From Hordeum vulgare subsp. vulgare (Eukaryota; Streptophyta; Magnoliopsida; Poales; Poaceae): a stretch of DNA of 64,000 nt. Below the pieces are notes generated by a model. The model saw only the letters and a list, made by a program, of their open reading frames with translations, searched no databases and was not told the DNA's origin. The stretch covers positions 14,094,147-14,158,146 of the forward strand of contig NC_058518.1 of assembly GCF_904849725.1 (NCBI RefSeq), written 5' to 3'. This document shows, piece by piece, positions 31,973-42,568 of this stretch (position 1 is the stretch's first letter; the number at the start of each line of letters is the position of its first letter). A program made the position numbers and the translations under genes.

Positions 31973-34900
31973 ATGGCTCACGCGACAGTCATCCTGAATT
32001 TTAATACGTTCCTAGAGAAAGCTAAGTTGAAAGATGATGGAAGCAACTTTGTAGACTGGGCTCGTAATCTTAAGCTAATCTTACAAGCTGGGAAGAAGGA
32101 TTATGTCCTTAATGCTGCGTTAGGAGATGAACCACCCGCTACGGCTGATCAGGATGTTAAGAACGCTTGGTTAGCACGTAAGGAGGACTACTCAATAGTT
32201 CAATGTGCAGTCTTGTATGGCTTAGAGCCGGGACTTCAACGTCGCTTTGAGCGTCATGGAGCATTTGAGATGTTCCAGGAGTTGGAGTTTATCTTTCAGA
32301 AGAACGCCCGGATCGAGAGGTATGAGACCTCCGATAAATTATATGCTTGCAAGATGGAGGAAAACTCATCTGTCAGTGAACATGTGCTCAAAATGTCTGG
32401 GTACTCAAACCGTCTAGCTGAGCTGCGGATTGAACTCCCGCAAGAAGCTATCACTGACAGAATCCTTCAATCACTGCCGCCAAGCTATAAAAGCTTTGTG
32501 TTGAACTACAACATGCAAGGGATGAACAAGTCACCCGGCGAGTTGTTTGCGATGCTGAAAGTCGCAGAGTCTGAACTCCGTAAAGAACATCAAGTGTTGA
32601 TGGTGAATAAGACCACTAGTTTCAAGAGAAACGGCAAAGGCAAGAAGGGTAATTCGAAGAAGAGCGGCAAGCCTGTTGCCAATTCGACGAAGAAACCCAA
32701 AGCTGGACCTAAGCCTGAAACGGAGTGTAACTATTGCAAGGGTATGGGTCACTGGAAGCGCAATTGCCCCAAGTATCTGGCAGATAAGAAGGCGGCCAAA
32801 GAAAAATCAGGTATATTTGATATACATGTTATTGATGTGTACTTAACCGGCTCTCGTAGTAGTGCCTGGGTATTCGATACCGGTTCTGTTGCTCATATTT
32901 GCAACTCGAAACAGGAACTGCGGAATAGACGAAGGCTGGCAAAAGATGAAGTGACGATGCGCGTAGGAAATGGTTCCAAGGTTCATGCAATCGCCGTCGG
33001 CACAGTTTCACTTCAGCTACCATCAGGATTAGTGATGAACTTAAATCATTGTTATTTAGTGCCTGCCTTGAGCATGAACATTATATCTGGATCTTGTTTA
33101 TTGCGAGACGGTTACTCTTTTAAGTCAGAGAATAATGGTTGTTCTATTTCTATGAGTAACATCTTTTATGGTCATGCACCTAATGTGAGAGGATTGTTCA
33201 TATTGAATCTTGATAGCGATACACATATACATAACATTGAGACCAAAAGAGTTAGCGTAAACAATGATAGCGCCATATTTTTGTGGCACTGCCGCTTAGG
33301 TTATATTGGTGTAAAGCGCATGAAGAAACTCCATGCTGATGGACTTTTGGAGTCACTTGACTTTGATTCACTTGACACGTGCGAACCATGCCTCATGGGC
33401 AAGATGACTAAGACTCCGTTCTCCGGAACAATGGAGCGTGCAAGTGACTTATTGGAAATCATACATACCGATGTGTGTGGTCCGATGAGCGTGGAGGCAC
33501 GCGGCGGATATCGTTATTTTCTCACCTTCACTGACGATTTGAGTAGGTATGGCTATGTCTACTTGATGAAGCACAAGTCTGAAACATTTGAAAAGTTCAA
33601 GCAATTTCAGAGTGAAGTGGAAAATCATCGTAACAAGAAGATCAAGTTCCTACGGTCTGATCGTGGGGGTGAATATCTGAGTTTCGAATTTGGTGCTCAC
33701 TTAAGACAATGTGGAATTGTTTCACAGTTAACACCGCCTGGAACACCACAGCGTAATGGTGTGTCCGAACGTCGTAATCGTACTTTGTTAGAGATGGTGC
33801 GATCTATGATGTCTCTTACTGATTTGCCGTTATCATTTTGGGGTTATGCATTAGAAACAGCTGCATTCACTTTAAATAGGGCACCATCAAAATCCGTTGA
33901 GACGACACCATACAAACTGTGGTATGGCAAGAGACCAAAGTTGTCGTTTCTTAAAGTTTGGGGATGTGATGCTTATGTCAAAAAGCTTCAGCCTGAAAAG
34001 CTGGAACCCAAAGTGGAAAAGTGCGTCTTCATAGGTTACCCAAAAGAGACAGTTGGGTACACCTTCTATCTCAAATCCGAGGGCAAAGTGTTTGTTGCTA
34101 AGAACGGAGCTTTTCTCGAGAAGGAGTTTCTCTCGAGAGAATTGAGTGGGAGGAAGATAGAACTTGACGAGGTTGTCGAACCTCTCATCCCTCTGGATGG
34201 TGGCGCAGGGCAGGGGGAAACCTCTGTCGTTGCGACGCCGGTTGAGGAGGAAGTTAATGATGATGATCATGAAACTCCAGTTCAAGTTTCTGTTGAACCA
34301 CGCAGGTCGACGAGATCACGTGCTGCTCCAGAGTGGTACGGTAATCCCGTCTTATCAATCATGTTGTTAGACAACAATGAACCTGCGAGTTATGAAGAAG
34401 CAATGGTGGGCCCACATTCCAACAAATGGCTAGAAGCCATGAAATCCGAGATAGGATCCATGTATGAGAACAAAGTGTGGACTTTGGAGATACTATCTGA
34501 GGGCCGCAAGGCTATTCAGAACAAATGGATTTTTAAGAAGAAGACGGACGCTGACGAGAATGTGACCGTTTATAAAGCTCGACTTGTGGCAAAGGGTTTT
34601 TCACAAGTTCCAGGAATTGACTACGATGAGACTTTCTCACCCGTGGCGATGCTTAAGTCCGTCAGAATCATGTTAGCAATAGCTGCATTTTTCGATTATG
34701 AAATCTGGCAGATGGATGTCAAAACGGTGTTCCTTAACGGTTTCCTTAAGGAAGAATTGTATATGATGCAGCCCGAAGGTTTTGTCGATCCTAAGAATGC
34801 TAACAAGGTGTGCAAGCTCCAGCGATCCATTTATGGACTGGTGCAAGCATCTCGGAGTTGGAACAAACGCTTTGATGAGGTGATCAAAGCATTTGGGTTT

Positions 34901-35953
34901 ATACAAGTGGTTGGAGAATCTTGTATTTACAAGAAAGTGAGTGGGAGCTCTGTGGCGTTTCTAAATTTATATGTGGATGACATATTACTCATTGGAAACA
35001 ACGTAGAGTTTTTGGAGAGCATAAAACGTTACTTGAATAAAAGTTTCTCTATGAAGGACCTAGGAGAAGCTGCTTACATTCTAGGCATTAAGATCTATAG
35101 GGATAGATCAAAACGCCTGATAAGACTTTCACAAAGCACATACCTTGATAAAGTTTTGAAGAGGTTCAAAATGGAACAGTCCAAGAAAGGGTTCTTGCCA
35201 GTTTTACAAGGTACGAGATTGAGTAAGACTCAGTGCCCAGCAACTGATGAAGATAGAGAGCATATGCGTTCCGTCCCCTATGCTTCAGCCATAGGTTCTA
35301 TCATGTATGCGATGTTGTGCACTAGACCGGATGTTAGCCTGGCCATAAGTATGGCAGGTAGGTTCCAGAGTAATCCAGGAGTGGATCACTGGACAGCGGT
35401 CAAGAATATCCTGAAATACCTGAAAAGGACTAAGGAGATGTTTCTCGTATATGGAGGTGACGAAGAGCTCGCCGTAAAAGGTTACGTCGATGCAAGCTTT
35501 GACACAGATCCGGACGACTCTAAGTCGCAAACCGGATACGTATTTATTCTTAATGGGGGTGCAGTAAGCTGGTGCAGTTCCAAGCAAAGCGTCGTAGCAG
35601 ATTCTACATGTGAAGCGGAGTACATGGCTGCCTCGGAGGCGGCTAAGGAGGGTGTCTGGATGAAGCAGATCATGACGAATCTTGGAGTGGTGCCAAGTGC
35701 ATTGGATCCAATAACCTTGTTCTGTGACAACACGGGTGCCATTGCCTTAGCAAAGGAACCACGGTTTCACAAGAAGACCAGACACATCAAACGACGCGTC
35801 AACCTCATCCGCGACTACGTCGAGGAAGAGGACGTAAATATATGCAAAGTGCACACGGATCTGAATGTAGCAGACCCGCTGACTAAACCTCTTCCACGGC
35901 CAAAACATGATCGACACAAGAACTGTATGGGTGTTAGATTTATTACAATGTAA
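31973..35953 (+). CDS. Copia gag-pol polyprotein, full-length ORF of 1326 codons
   Basis: The retrotransposon polyprotein makes the capsid, protease, integrase, reverse transcriptase and RNase H. Domains in order: gag; CCHC knuckle (C252, C255, H260, C265); aspartic protease D302-T303-G304-S305; integrase with the D500, D563, E599 triad in D,D35E spacing; reverse transcriptase with Y1000-V-D-D1003; RNase H with a C-terminal STCEAEYMAASEA segment. There is no internal stop. Two positions differ from the truncated sister copy at conserved sites: Y444, where the integrase zinc finger normally has its second His (the sister has His), and V919 in the DVKT-x-FLNG motif (the sister has Ala). Both are C-to-T changes. 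The ORF looks intact by length, but integration activity is doubtful. A purine tract AAGTGGGAGA (35995-36004) precedes LTR2. Confidence 0.93.
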   Translation: MAHATVILNFNTFLEKAKLKDDGSNFVDWARNLKLILQAGKKDYVLNAALGDEPPATADQDVKNAWLARKEDYSIVQCAVLYGLEPGLQRRFERHGAFEMFQELEFIFQKNARIERYETSDKLYACKMEENSSVSEHVLKMSGYSNRLAELRIELPQEAITDRILQSLPPSYKSFVLNYNMQGMNKSPGELFAMLKVAESELRKEHQVLMVNKTTSFKRNGKGKKGNSKKSGKPVANSTKKPKAGPKPETECNYCKGMGHWKRNCPKYLADKKAAKEKSGIFDIHVIDVYLTGSRSSAWVFDTGSVAHICNSKQELRNRRRLAKDEVTMRVGNGSKVHAIAVGTVSLQLPSGLVMNLNHCYLVPALSMNIISGSCLLRDGYSFKSENNGCSISMSNIFYGHAPNVRGLFILNLDSDTHIHNIETKRVSVNNDSAIFLWHCRLGYIGVKRMKKLHADGLLESLDFDSLDTCEPCLMGKMTKTPFSGTMERASDLLEIIHTDVCGPMSVEARGGYRYFLTFTDDLSRYGYVYLMKHKSETFEKFKQFQSEVENHRNKKIKFLRSDRGGEYLSFEFGAHLRQCGIVSQLTPPGTPQRNGVSERRNRTLLEMVRSMMSLTDLPLSFWGYALETAAFTLNRAPSKSVETTPYKLWYGKRPKLSFLKVWGCDAYVKKLQPEKLEPKVEKCVFIGYPKETVGYTFYLKSEGKVFVAKNGAFLEKEFLSRELSGRKIELDEVVEPLIPLDGGAGQGETSVVATPVEEEVNDDDHETPVQVSVEPRRSTRSRAAPEWYGNPVLSIMLLDNNEPASYEEAMVGPHSNKWLEAMKSEIGSMYENKVWTLEILSEGRKAIQNKWIFKKKTDADENVTVYKARLVAKGFSQVPGIDYDETFSPVAMLKSVRIMLAIAAFFDYEIWQMDVKTVFLNGFLKEELYMMQPEGFVDPKNANKVCKLQRSIYGLVQASRSWNKRFDEVIKAFGFIQVVGESCIYKKVSGSSVAFLNLYVDDILLIGNNVEFLESIKRYLNKSFSMKDLGEAAYILGIKIYRDRSKRLIRLSQSTYLDKVLKRFKMEQSKKGFLPVLQGTRLSKTQCPATDEDREHMRSVPYASAIGSIMYAMLCTRPDVSLAISMAGRFQSNPGVDHWTAVKNILKYLKRTKEMFLVYGGDEELAVKGYVDASFDTDPDDSKSQTGYVFILNGGAVSWCSSKQSVVADSTCEAEYMAASEAAKEGVWMKQIMTNLGVVPSALDPITLFCDNTGAIALAKEPRFHKKTRHIKRRVNLIRDYVEEEDVNICKVHTDLNVADPLTKPLPRPKHDRHKNCMGVRFITM

Positions 35954-36005
35954 TTCGCATGGTGATGTGAGGGCTAGATTATTGACTCTAGTGCAAGTGG
36001 GAGAC

Positions 36006-37824
36006 TGTTGGAATTATGCCCTAGAGGCAATAATAAATATAGTTATTATTATAATTCCTGTATCAAGATAATAGTTTATTATCCATGCTATAATTGTATT
36101 GAAAGAAGACTCATTTACATGTGTGGATATATAGACAAAACACCATCCCTAGCATGCCTCTAGTTGGCTAGCCAGTTGATCGATGATAGTCAGTGTCTTC
36201 TGATTATGAACAAGGTGTTGTTGCTTGATAACTGGATCACGTCATTGGGAGAATCACGTGATGGACTAGACCCAAACTAATAGACGTAGCATGTTGATCG
36301 TGTCATTTTGTTGCTACTGTTTTCTGCGTGTCAAGTATTTATTCCTATGACCATAAGATCATATAACTCACTGACACCGGAGGAACGCTTTGTGTGTATC
36401 AAACGTCGCAACGTAACTGGGTGACTATAAAGATACTCTACAGGTATCTCCGAAGGTGTTGGTTGAATTAGTATGGATCAAGACTGGGATTTGTCACTCC
36501 GTGTGACGGAGAGGTATCTCGGGGCCCACTCGGTAATACAACATCACACACAAGCCTTGCAAGCAATGTAACTTAGTGTAAGTTGCGGGATCTTGTATTA
36601 CGGAACGAGTAAAGAGACTTGCCGGTAAACGAGATTGAAATAGGTATGCGGATACTGACGATCGAATCTCGGGCAAGTAACATACCGAAGGACAAAGGGA
36701 ATGACATACGAGATTATACGAATCCTTGGCACTGAGGTTCAAACGATAAGATCCTCGTAGAATATGTAGGATCCAATATGGGAATCCAGGTCCCGCTATT
36801 GGATATTGACCGAGGTGTCTCTCGGGTCATGTCTACATAGTTCTCGAACCCGCAGGGTCTGCACACTTAAGGTTCGACGTTGTTTTATGCGTATTTGAGT
36901 TATATGGTTGGTTACCGAATGTTGTTCGGAGTCCCGGATGAGATCACGGACGTCACGAGGGTTTCCGAAATGGTGCGGAAACGAAGATTGATATATAGGA
37001 TGACCTCATTTGATTACCGGAAGGTTTTCGGAGTTACCGGGAATGTACCGGGAATGACGAATGGGTTTCGGGAGTTCACCGGGGGGGCAACCCACCCCGG
37101 GGAAGCCCATAGGCCTTGGGGGAGACACACCAGCCCTTAGTGGGCTGGTGCGACAGCCCACAAGTGCCCTATGCGCCAATGAGAAGAAAATCAAGAGAGA
37201 AAGAAAAAAAAGGGAGGAGGTGGGAAGGAAGGGGGACTCCCTCCCACCAAACCTAGTCCAACTCGGTTTGGGGGGGAGAGTCCTCCCCCTTGGACTTGGC
37301 CGACCCCCTTGGGGCTTCTTGAGCCCCAAGGCAAGGCCCCTCCCTCCCACCTATATATACGGAGGTTTTAGGGCTGATTTGAGACGACTTTTCCACGGCA
37401 GCCCGACCACATACCTCCACGGTTTTTCCTCTAGATCGCGTTTCTGCGGAGCTCGGGCGGAGCCCTGCTGAGACAAGGTCATCACCAACCTCCGGAGCGC
37501 CGTCACGCTGCCGGAGAACTCTTCTACCTCTCCGTCTCTCTTGCTGGATCAAGAAGGCTGAGATCATCGTCGAGTTGTACGTGTGCTGAACGCGGAGGTG
37601 CCGTCCGTTCGGTACTAGATCGTGGGACTGATCGCGGGATTGTTCGCGGGGCGGATCGAGGGACGTGAGGACGTTCCACTACATCAACCGCGTTCTCTAA
37701 CGCTTCTGCTGTACGGTCTACGAGGGTACGTAGATCACTCATCCCCTCTTGTAGATGGACATCACCATGATAGGTCTTCGTGCGCGTAGGAAATTTTTTG
37801 TCTCCCATGCGACGTTCCCCAACA
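36006..37824 (+). repeat. LTR2 (middle LTR) of the array
   Basis: 1819 bp with the same termini as the outer LTRs but clearly the most divergent of the three, along its whole length. It is preceded by a proper purine tract and followed directly, with no primer site, by pol sequence. That is the arrangement expected of a 3' LTR inserted into another element's pol. Confidence 0.92.
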
Positions 37825-40703
37825 TGAACATTATATCTGGATCTTGTTTATTGCGAGACGGTTACTCTTTTAAGTCAGAGAATAATGGTTGTTCTGTTTC
37901 TATGAGTAACATCTTTTATGGTCATGCACCGAATGTGAGAGGATTGTTCATATTTAATCTTGATAGCGATACGCATATACATAACATTGAGACCAAAAGA
38001 GTTAGAGTTAACAATGATAGCACCATATTTTTGTGGCACTGCCGCTTAGGTCATATCGGTGTAAAGCGCATGAAGAAACTCCATGCTGATGGACTTTTGG
38101 AGTCACTTGACTTTGATTCACTTGACACGTGCGAACCATGCCTCATGGGCAAGATGACTAAGACTCCGTTCTCAGGAACAATGGAGCGTGCAAGTGACTT
38201 GTTGGAAATCATACATACCGATGTGTGTGGTCCGATGAGCGTGGAGGCACGCGGCGGATATCGTTATTTTCTCACCTTCACTGACGATTTAAGTAGATAT
38301 GGTTATGTCTACTTGATGAAGCACAAGTCTGAAACATTTGAAAAGTTCAAGCAATTTCAGAGTGAAGTGGAAAATCATCGTAACAAGAAGATCAAGTTCC
38401 TACGGTCTGATCGTGGGGGTGAATATCTGAGTTTCGAGTTTGGTGCTCACTTAAGACAATGTGGAATTGTTTCACAGTTAACACCGCCTGGAACACCACA
38501 GCGTAATGGTGTGTCCGAACGTCGTAATCGTACTCTATTAGAGATGCTGCGATATATGATGTCTCTTACTGATTTGCCGTTATCATTTTGGGGATATGCA
38601 TTAGAAACAGCTGCATTCACTTTAAATAGGGCACCATCAAAATCCGTTGAGACGACACCATACGAACTGTGGTATGGCAAAAGGCCGAAGTTGTCGTTTC
38701 TTAAAGTTTGGGGATGTGATGCTTATGTCAAAAAGCTTCAGCCTGAAAAGCTGGAACCCAAAGCGGAAAAGTGCGTCTTCATAGGTTACCCAAAAGAGAC
38801 AGTTGGGTACACCTTCTATCTCAAATCCGAGGGCAAAGTGTTTGTTGCTAAAAACGGAGCTTTTCTCGAGAAGGAGTTTCTCTCGAAAGAATTTAGTGGG
38901 AGGAAGATAGAACTTGACGAGGTTGTCGAACCTTTCATCCCTCTGGATGGTGGCGCAGGGCAAGGGGAAACCTCTGTCATTGCGACGCCGGTTGAGGAGG
39001 AAGTTAATGATGATGATCATGAAACTCCAGTTCAAGTTTCTGTCGAACCACGCAGGTCGACGAGACCACGTGCTGCTCCAGAGTGGTACGGTAATCCCGT
39101 CTTATCAATCATGTTGTTAGACAACAGTGAACCTGCAAATTATGAAGAAGCAATGGTGGGCCCAGATTCCAACAAATGGCTGGAAGCCATGAAGTCCGAG
39201 ATAGGATCCATGTATGAGAACAAAGTGTGGACTTTGGAGGTACTGCCTGAGGGCCGCAAGGCCATTCAGAACAAATGGATCTTTAAGAGGAAGACGGACG
39301 CCGACGGTAATGTGACCGTTTATAAAGCTCGACTTGTGGCAAAGGGTTTTTCACAAGTTCAAGGAGTTGACTACGATGAGACTTTCTCTCCCGTAGCGAT
39401 GCTTAAGTCCGTCAGAATCATGTTAGCAATAGCTGCATTTTTCGATTATGAAATCTGGCAGATGGATGTTAAAACGGCGTTCCTTAACGGTTTCCTTAAG
39501 GAAGAATTGTATATGATACAACCCGAAGGTTTTGTCGATCCTAAGAATGCTAACAAGGTGTGCAAGCTCCAGCGATCCATTTATGGACTGGTGCAAGCAT
39601 CTCGGAGTTGGAACAAACGCTTTGATGAGGTGATCAAAGCATTTGGGTTTATACAAGTGGTTGGAGAATCTTGTATTTACAAGAAAGTGAGTGGGAGCTC
39701 TGTGGCGTTTCTAATATTATATGTGGATGACATATTACTGATTGGAAACAACGTAGAGTTTTTAGAGAGCATAAAGGATTACTTGAATAAAAGTTTCTCT
39801 ATGAAGGACCTAGGAGAAGCTGCTTACATTCTAGGCATTAAGATCTATAGGGATAGATCAAAACACCTGATAGGACTTTCACAAAGCACATACCTTGATA
39901 AAGTTTTGAAGAGGTTCAAAATGGAACAATCCAAGAAAGGGTTCTTGCCAGTTCTACAAGGTACGAGATTGAGTAAGACTCAGTGCCCAGCAACTGATGA
40001 AGATAGAGAGCATATGCGCTCCGTCCCCTATGCTTCAGCCATAGGTTCTATCATGTATGCGATGATGTGCACTAGACCGGATGTTAGCCTGGCCATAAGT
40101 ATGGCAGGTAGGTTCCAGAGTAATCCAGGAGTGGATCACTCGACAGTGGTCAAGAATATCCTGAAGTGCCTGAAAAGGACTAAGGAGATGTTTCTCGTGT
40201 ATGGAGGTGACGAAGAGCTCGCCGTAAAAGGTTACGTCGATGCAAGATTTGACACAGATCCGGACGACTCTAAGTCGCAAACCGGATACGTATTTATTCT
40301 TAATGGGGGTGCAGTAAGCTGGTGAAGTTCCAAGCAAAGCGTCGTAGCATATTCTACATATGAAGCGGAGTACATGGCTGCCTCGGAGGCGGCTAAGGAG
40401 GGTGTCTGGATGAAGCAGTTCATGACGGATCTTGGAGTGGTGCCAAGCGCACTGAATCCAATAACCTTGTTCTGTGACAACACTGGTGCCATTGCCTTAG
40501 CAAAGGAACCACGGTTTCACAAGAAGACCAGACACATCAAACGACGCTTCAACCTCATCCGCGACTACGTCGAGGGAGAGGACGTGAATATATGCAAAGT
40601 GCACACGGATCTGAATGTAGCGGACCCGCTGACTAAACCTCTTCCACGGCCAAAACATGATCAACACCAGAACTGTATGGGTGTTAGATTTATTACAATG
40701 TAA
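37825..40703 (+). pseudogene. Partial copia pol (integrase to RNase H), second interior of the array
   Basis: Begins at the codons for MNIISGSCLL, the equivalent of 33074 in the full copy, and keeps integrase (HHCC with the normal His at 38052-38054), reverse transcriptase (YVDD) and RNase H. Gag, protease and leader are absent. A TGC-to-TGA change at 40323-40325 stops the frame within RNase H; the same frame reopens and runs to 40703. By chance the end of LTR2 is open in the same frame, so an ATG at 37755 inside the LTR starts an 856-codon LTR-pol fusion ORF. It is not capable of autonomous movement. Confidence 0.88.
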
Positions 40704-40755
40704 TTCACATGGTGATGTGAGGGCTAGATTATTGACTCTAGTGCAAGTGGGAGAC

Positions 40756-42568
40756 TGTTGGAATTATGCCCTAGAGGCAATAATAAATATAGTTATTATT
40801 ATAATTCCTGTATCAAGATAATCGTTTATTATCCATGCTATAATTGTATTGAATGAAGACTCATTTACATGTGTGGATACATAGACAAAACACCGTCCCT
40901 AGCAAGCCTCTAGTTGGCTAGCCAGTTGATCAAAGATAGTTAGTGTCTTCTGATTATGAACAAAGGTGTTGTTGCTTGATAACTGGGTCACGTCATTAGG
41001 AGAATCACGTGATGGACTAGACCCAAACTAATAGACGTAGCATGTTGATCGTGTCATTTTGTTGCTACTGTTTTCTGCGTGTCAAGTATTTATTCCTATG
41101 ACCATGAGATCATATAACTCACTGACACCGGAGGAATGCTTTGTGTGTATCAAACGTCGCAACGTAACTGGGTGACTATAAAGATGCTCTACAGGTATCT
41201 CCGAAGGTTTTAGTTGAGTTAGTATGGATCAAGACTGGGATTTGTCACTCCGTGTGAACGGAGAGGTATCTCGGGGCCCACTCGGTAATACAACATCACA
41301 CACAAGCCTTGCAAGCAATGTAACTTAGTGTAAGTTGCGGGATCTTGTATTACGGAACGAGTAAAGAGACTTGCCGGTAAACAAGATTGAAATAGGTATA
41401 GGATACTGACGATCGAATCTCGGGCAAGTAACATACCGAAGGACAAAGGGAATGACATACGGGATTATATGAATCCTTGGCACTGAGGTTCAAACGATAA
41501 GATCTTCGTAGAATATGTAGGATCCAATATGGGTATCCAGGTCCCGCTATTGGATATTGACCGAGGAGTCTCTCGGGTCATGTCTACATAGTTCTCGAAC
41601 CCGCAGGGTCTGCACACTTAAGGTTCGACGTTGTTTTATGCGTATTTGAGTTATATGGTTGGTTACCGAATGTTGTTCGGAGTCCCGGATGAGATCACGG
41701 ACGTCACGAGGGTTTCTGGAATAGTCCGGAAACGAAGATTGATATATAGGATGACCTCATTTGATTACCGGAAGGTTTTCGGAGTTACCGGGAATGTACC
41801 GGGAATGACGAATGGGTTCCGGGAGTTCACCGGGGGGGCAACCCACCCCGGGGAAGCCCATAGGCCTTGAGGGTGGCACACCAGCCCTTAGTGGGCTGGT
41901 GGGACAGCCCAAAAGGGCTCTATGCGCCAAGAAGAAAAAATCAAGAGAAAAAAAGGAGGAGGTGGGAAGGAAGGGGGACTCCCTCCCACCAAACCAAGTC
42001 CAACTCGGTTTGGGGGGGGAGTCCTCCCCCCTTGGACTCGGCCGACCCCCCTTGGGGCACCTTGAGCCCCAAGGCAAGGTCACCTCCCTCCCACCTATAT
42101 ATACGGAGGTTTTAGGGCTGATTTGAGACGACTTTTCCACGGCAGCCCGACCACATACCTCCACGTTTTTTCCTCTAGATCGCGTTTCTGCGGAGCTCGG
42201 GCGGAGCCCTGCTGAGACAAGGTCATCACCAACCTCCGGAGCGCCGTCACGCTGCCGGAGAACTCTTCTACCTCTCCATCTCTCTTGCTGGATCAAGAAG
42301 GCCGAGATCATCGTCGAGCTGTACGTGTGCCGAACACGGAGGTGTCGTCCGTTCGGTACTAGATCGTGGGACTGATCGCGGGATTGTTCGCGGGGCGGAT
42401 CGAGGGACGTGAGGACGTTCCACTACATCAACCGCGTTCACTAACGCTTCTGCTGTACGATCTACAAGGGTACGTAGATCACTCATCCCCTCTCGTAGAT
42501 GGACATCACCATGATAGGTCTTCGTGCGCGTAGGAAATTTTTTGTTTCCCATGCGACGTTCCCCAACA
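40756..42568 (+). repeat. LTR3 (outer 3' LTR) of the array
   Basis: 1813 bp, partner of LTR1 by shared variants. Preceded by GTGCAAGTGGGAGAC and followed by the ATAAT target copy at 42569-42573 and the resumed LINE. Confidence 0.93.

Larger units (their letters stand above)
28905..42568 (+). mobile_element. Copia array LTR-interior-LTR-partial interior-LTR (BARE/WIS/Angela-like)
   Basis: Order: LTR1 28905-30717, interior a 30718-36005, LTR2 36006-37824, interior b 37825-40755 (starts in mid-pol), LTR3 40756-42568. The whole is one insertion into the LINE reverse transcriptase, with target duplication ATAAT. LTR1 and LTR3 share many variants against LTR2, for example GTGTGAACGG versus GTGTGACGG, CCTTGAGGGTGGC versus CCTTGGGGGAGAC, and GTTCACTAACG versus GTTCTCTAACG. 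LTR1 and LTR3 are therefore the original pair, and LTR2 came from a different family member. Confidence 0.9.

Noticed and set aside
36006..40755. Interpreting the array as a simple tandem made by unequal crossover between the LTRs of one element
   Set aside because: The middle LTR is clearly the odd one out and interior b lacks its 5' half with a sharp start right after the LTR. Crossover alone would give full, near-identical units.
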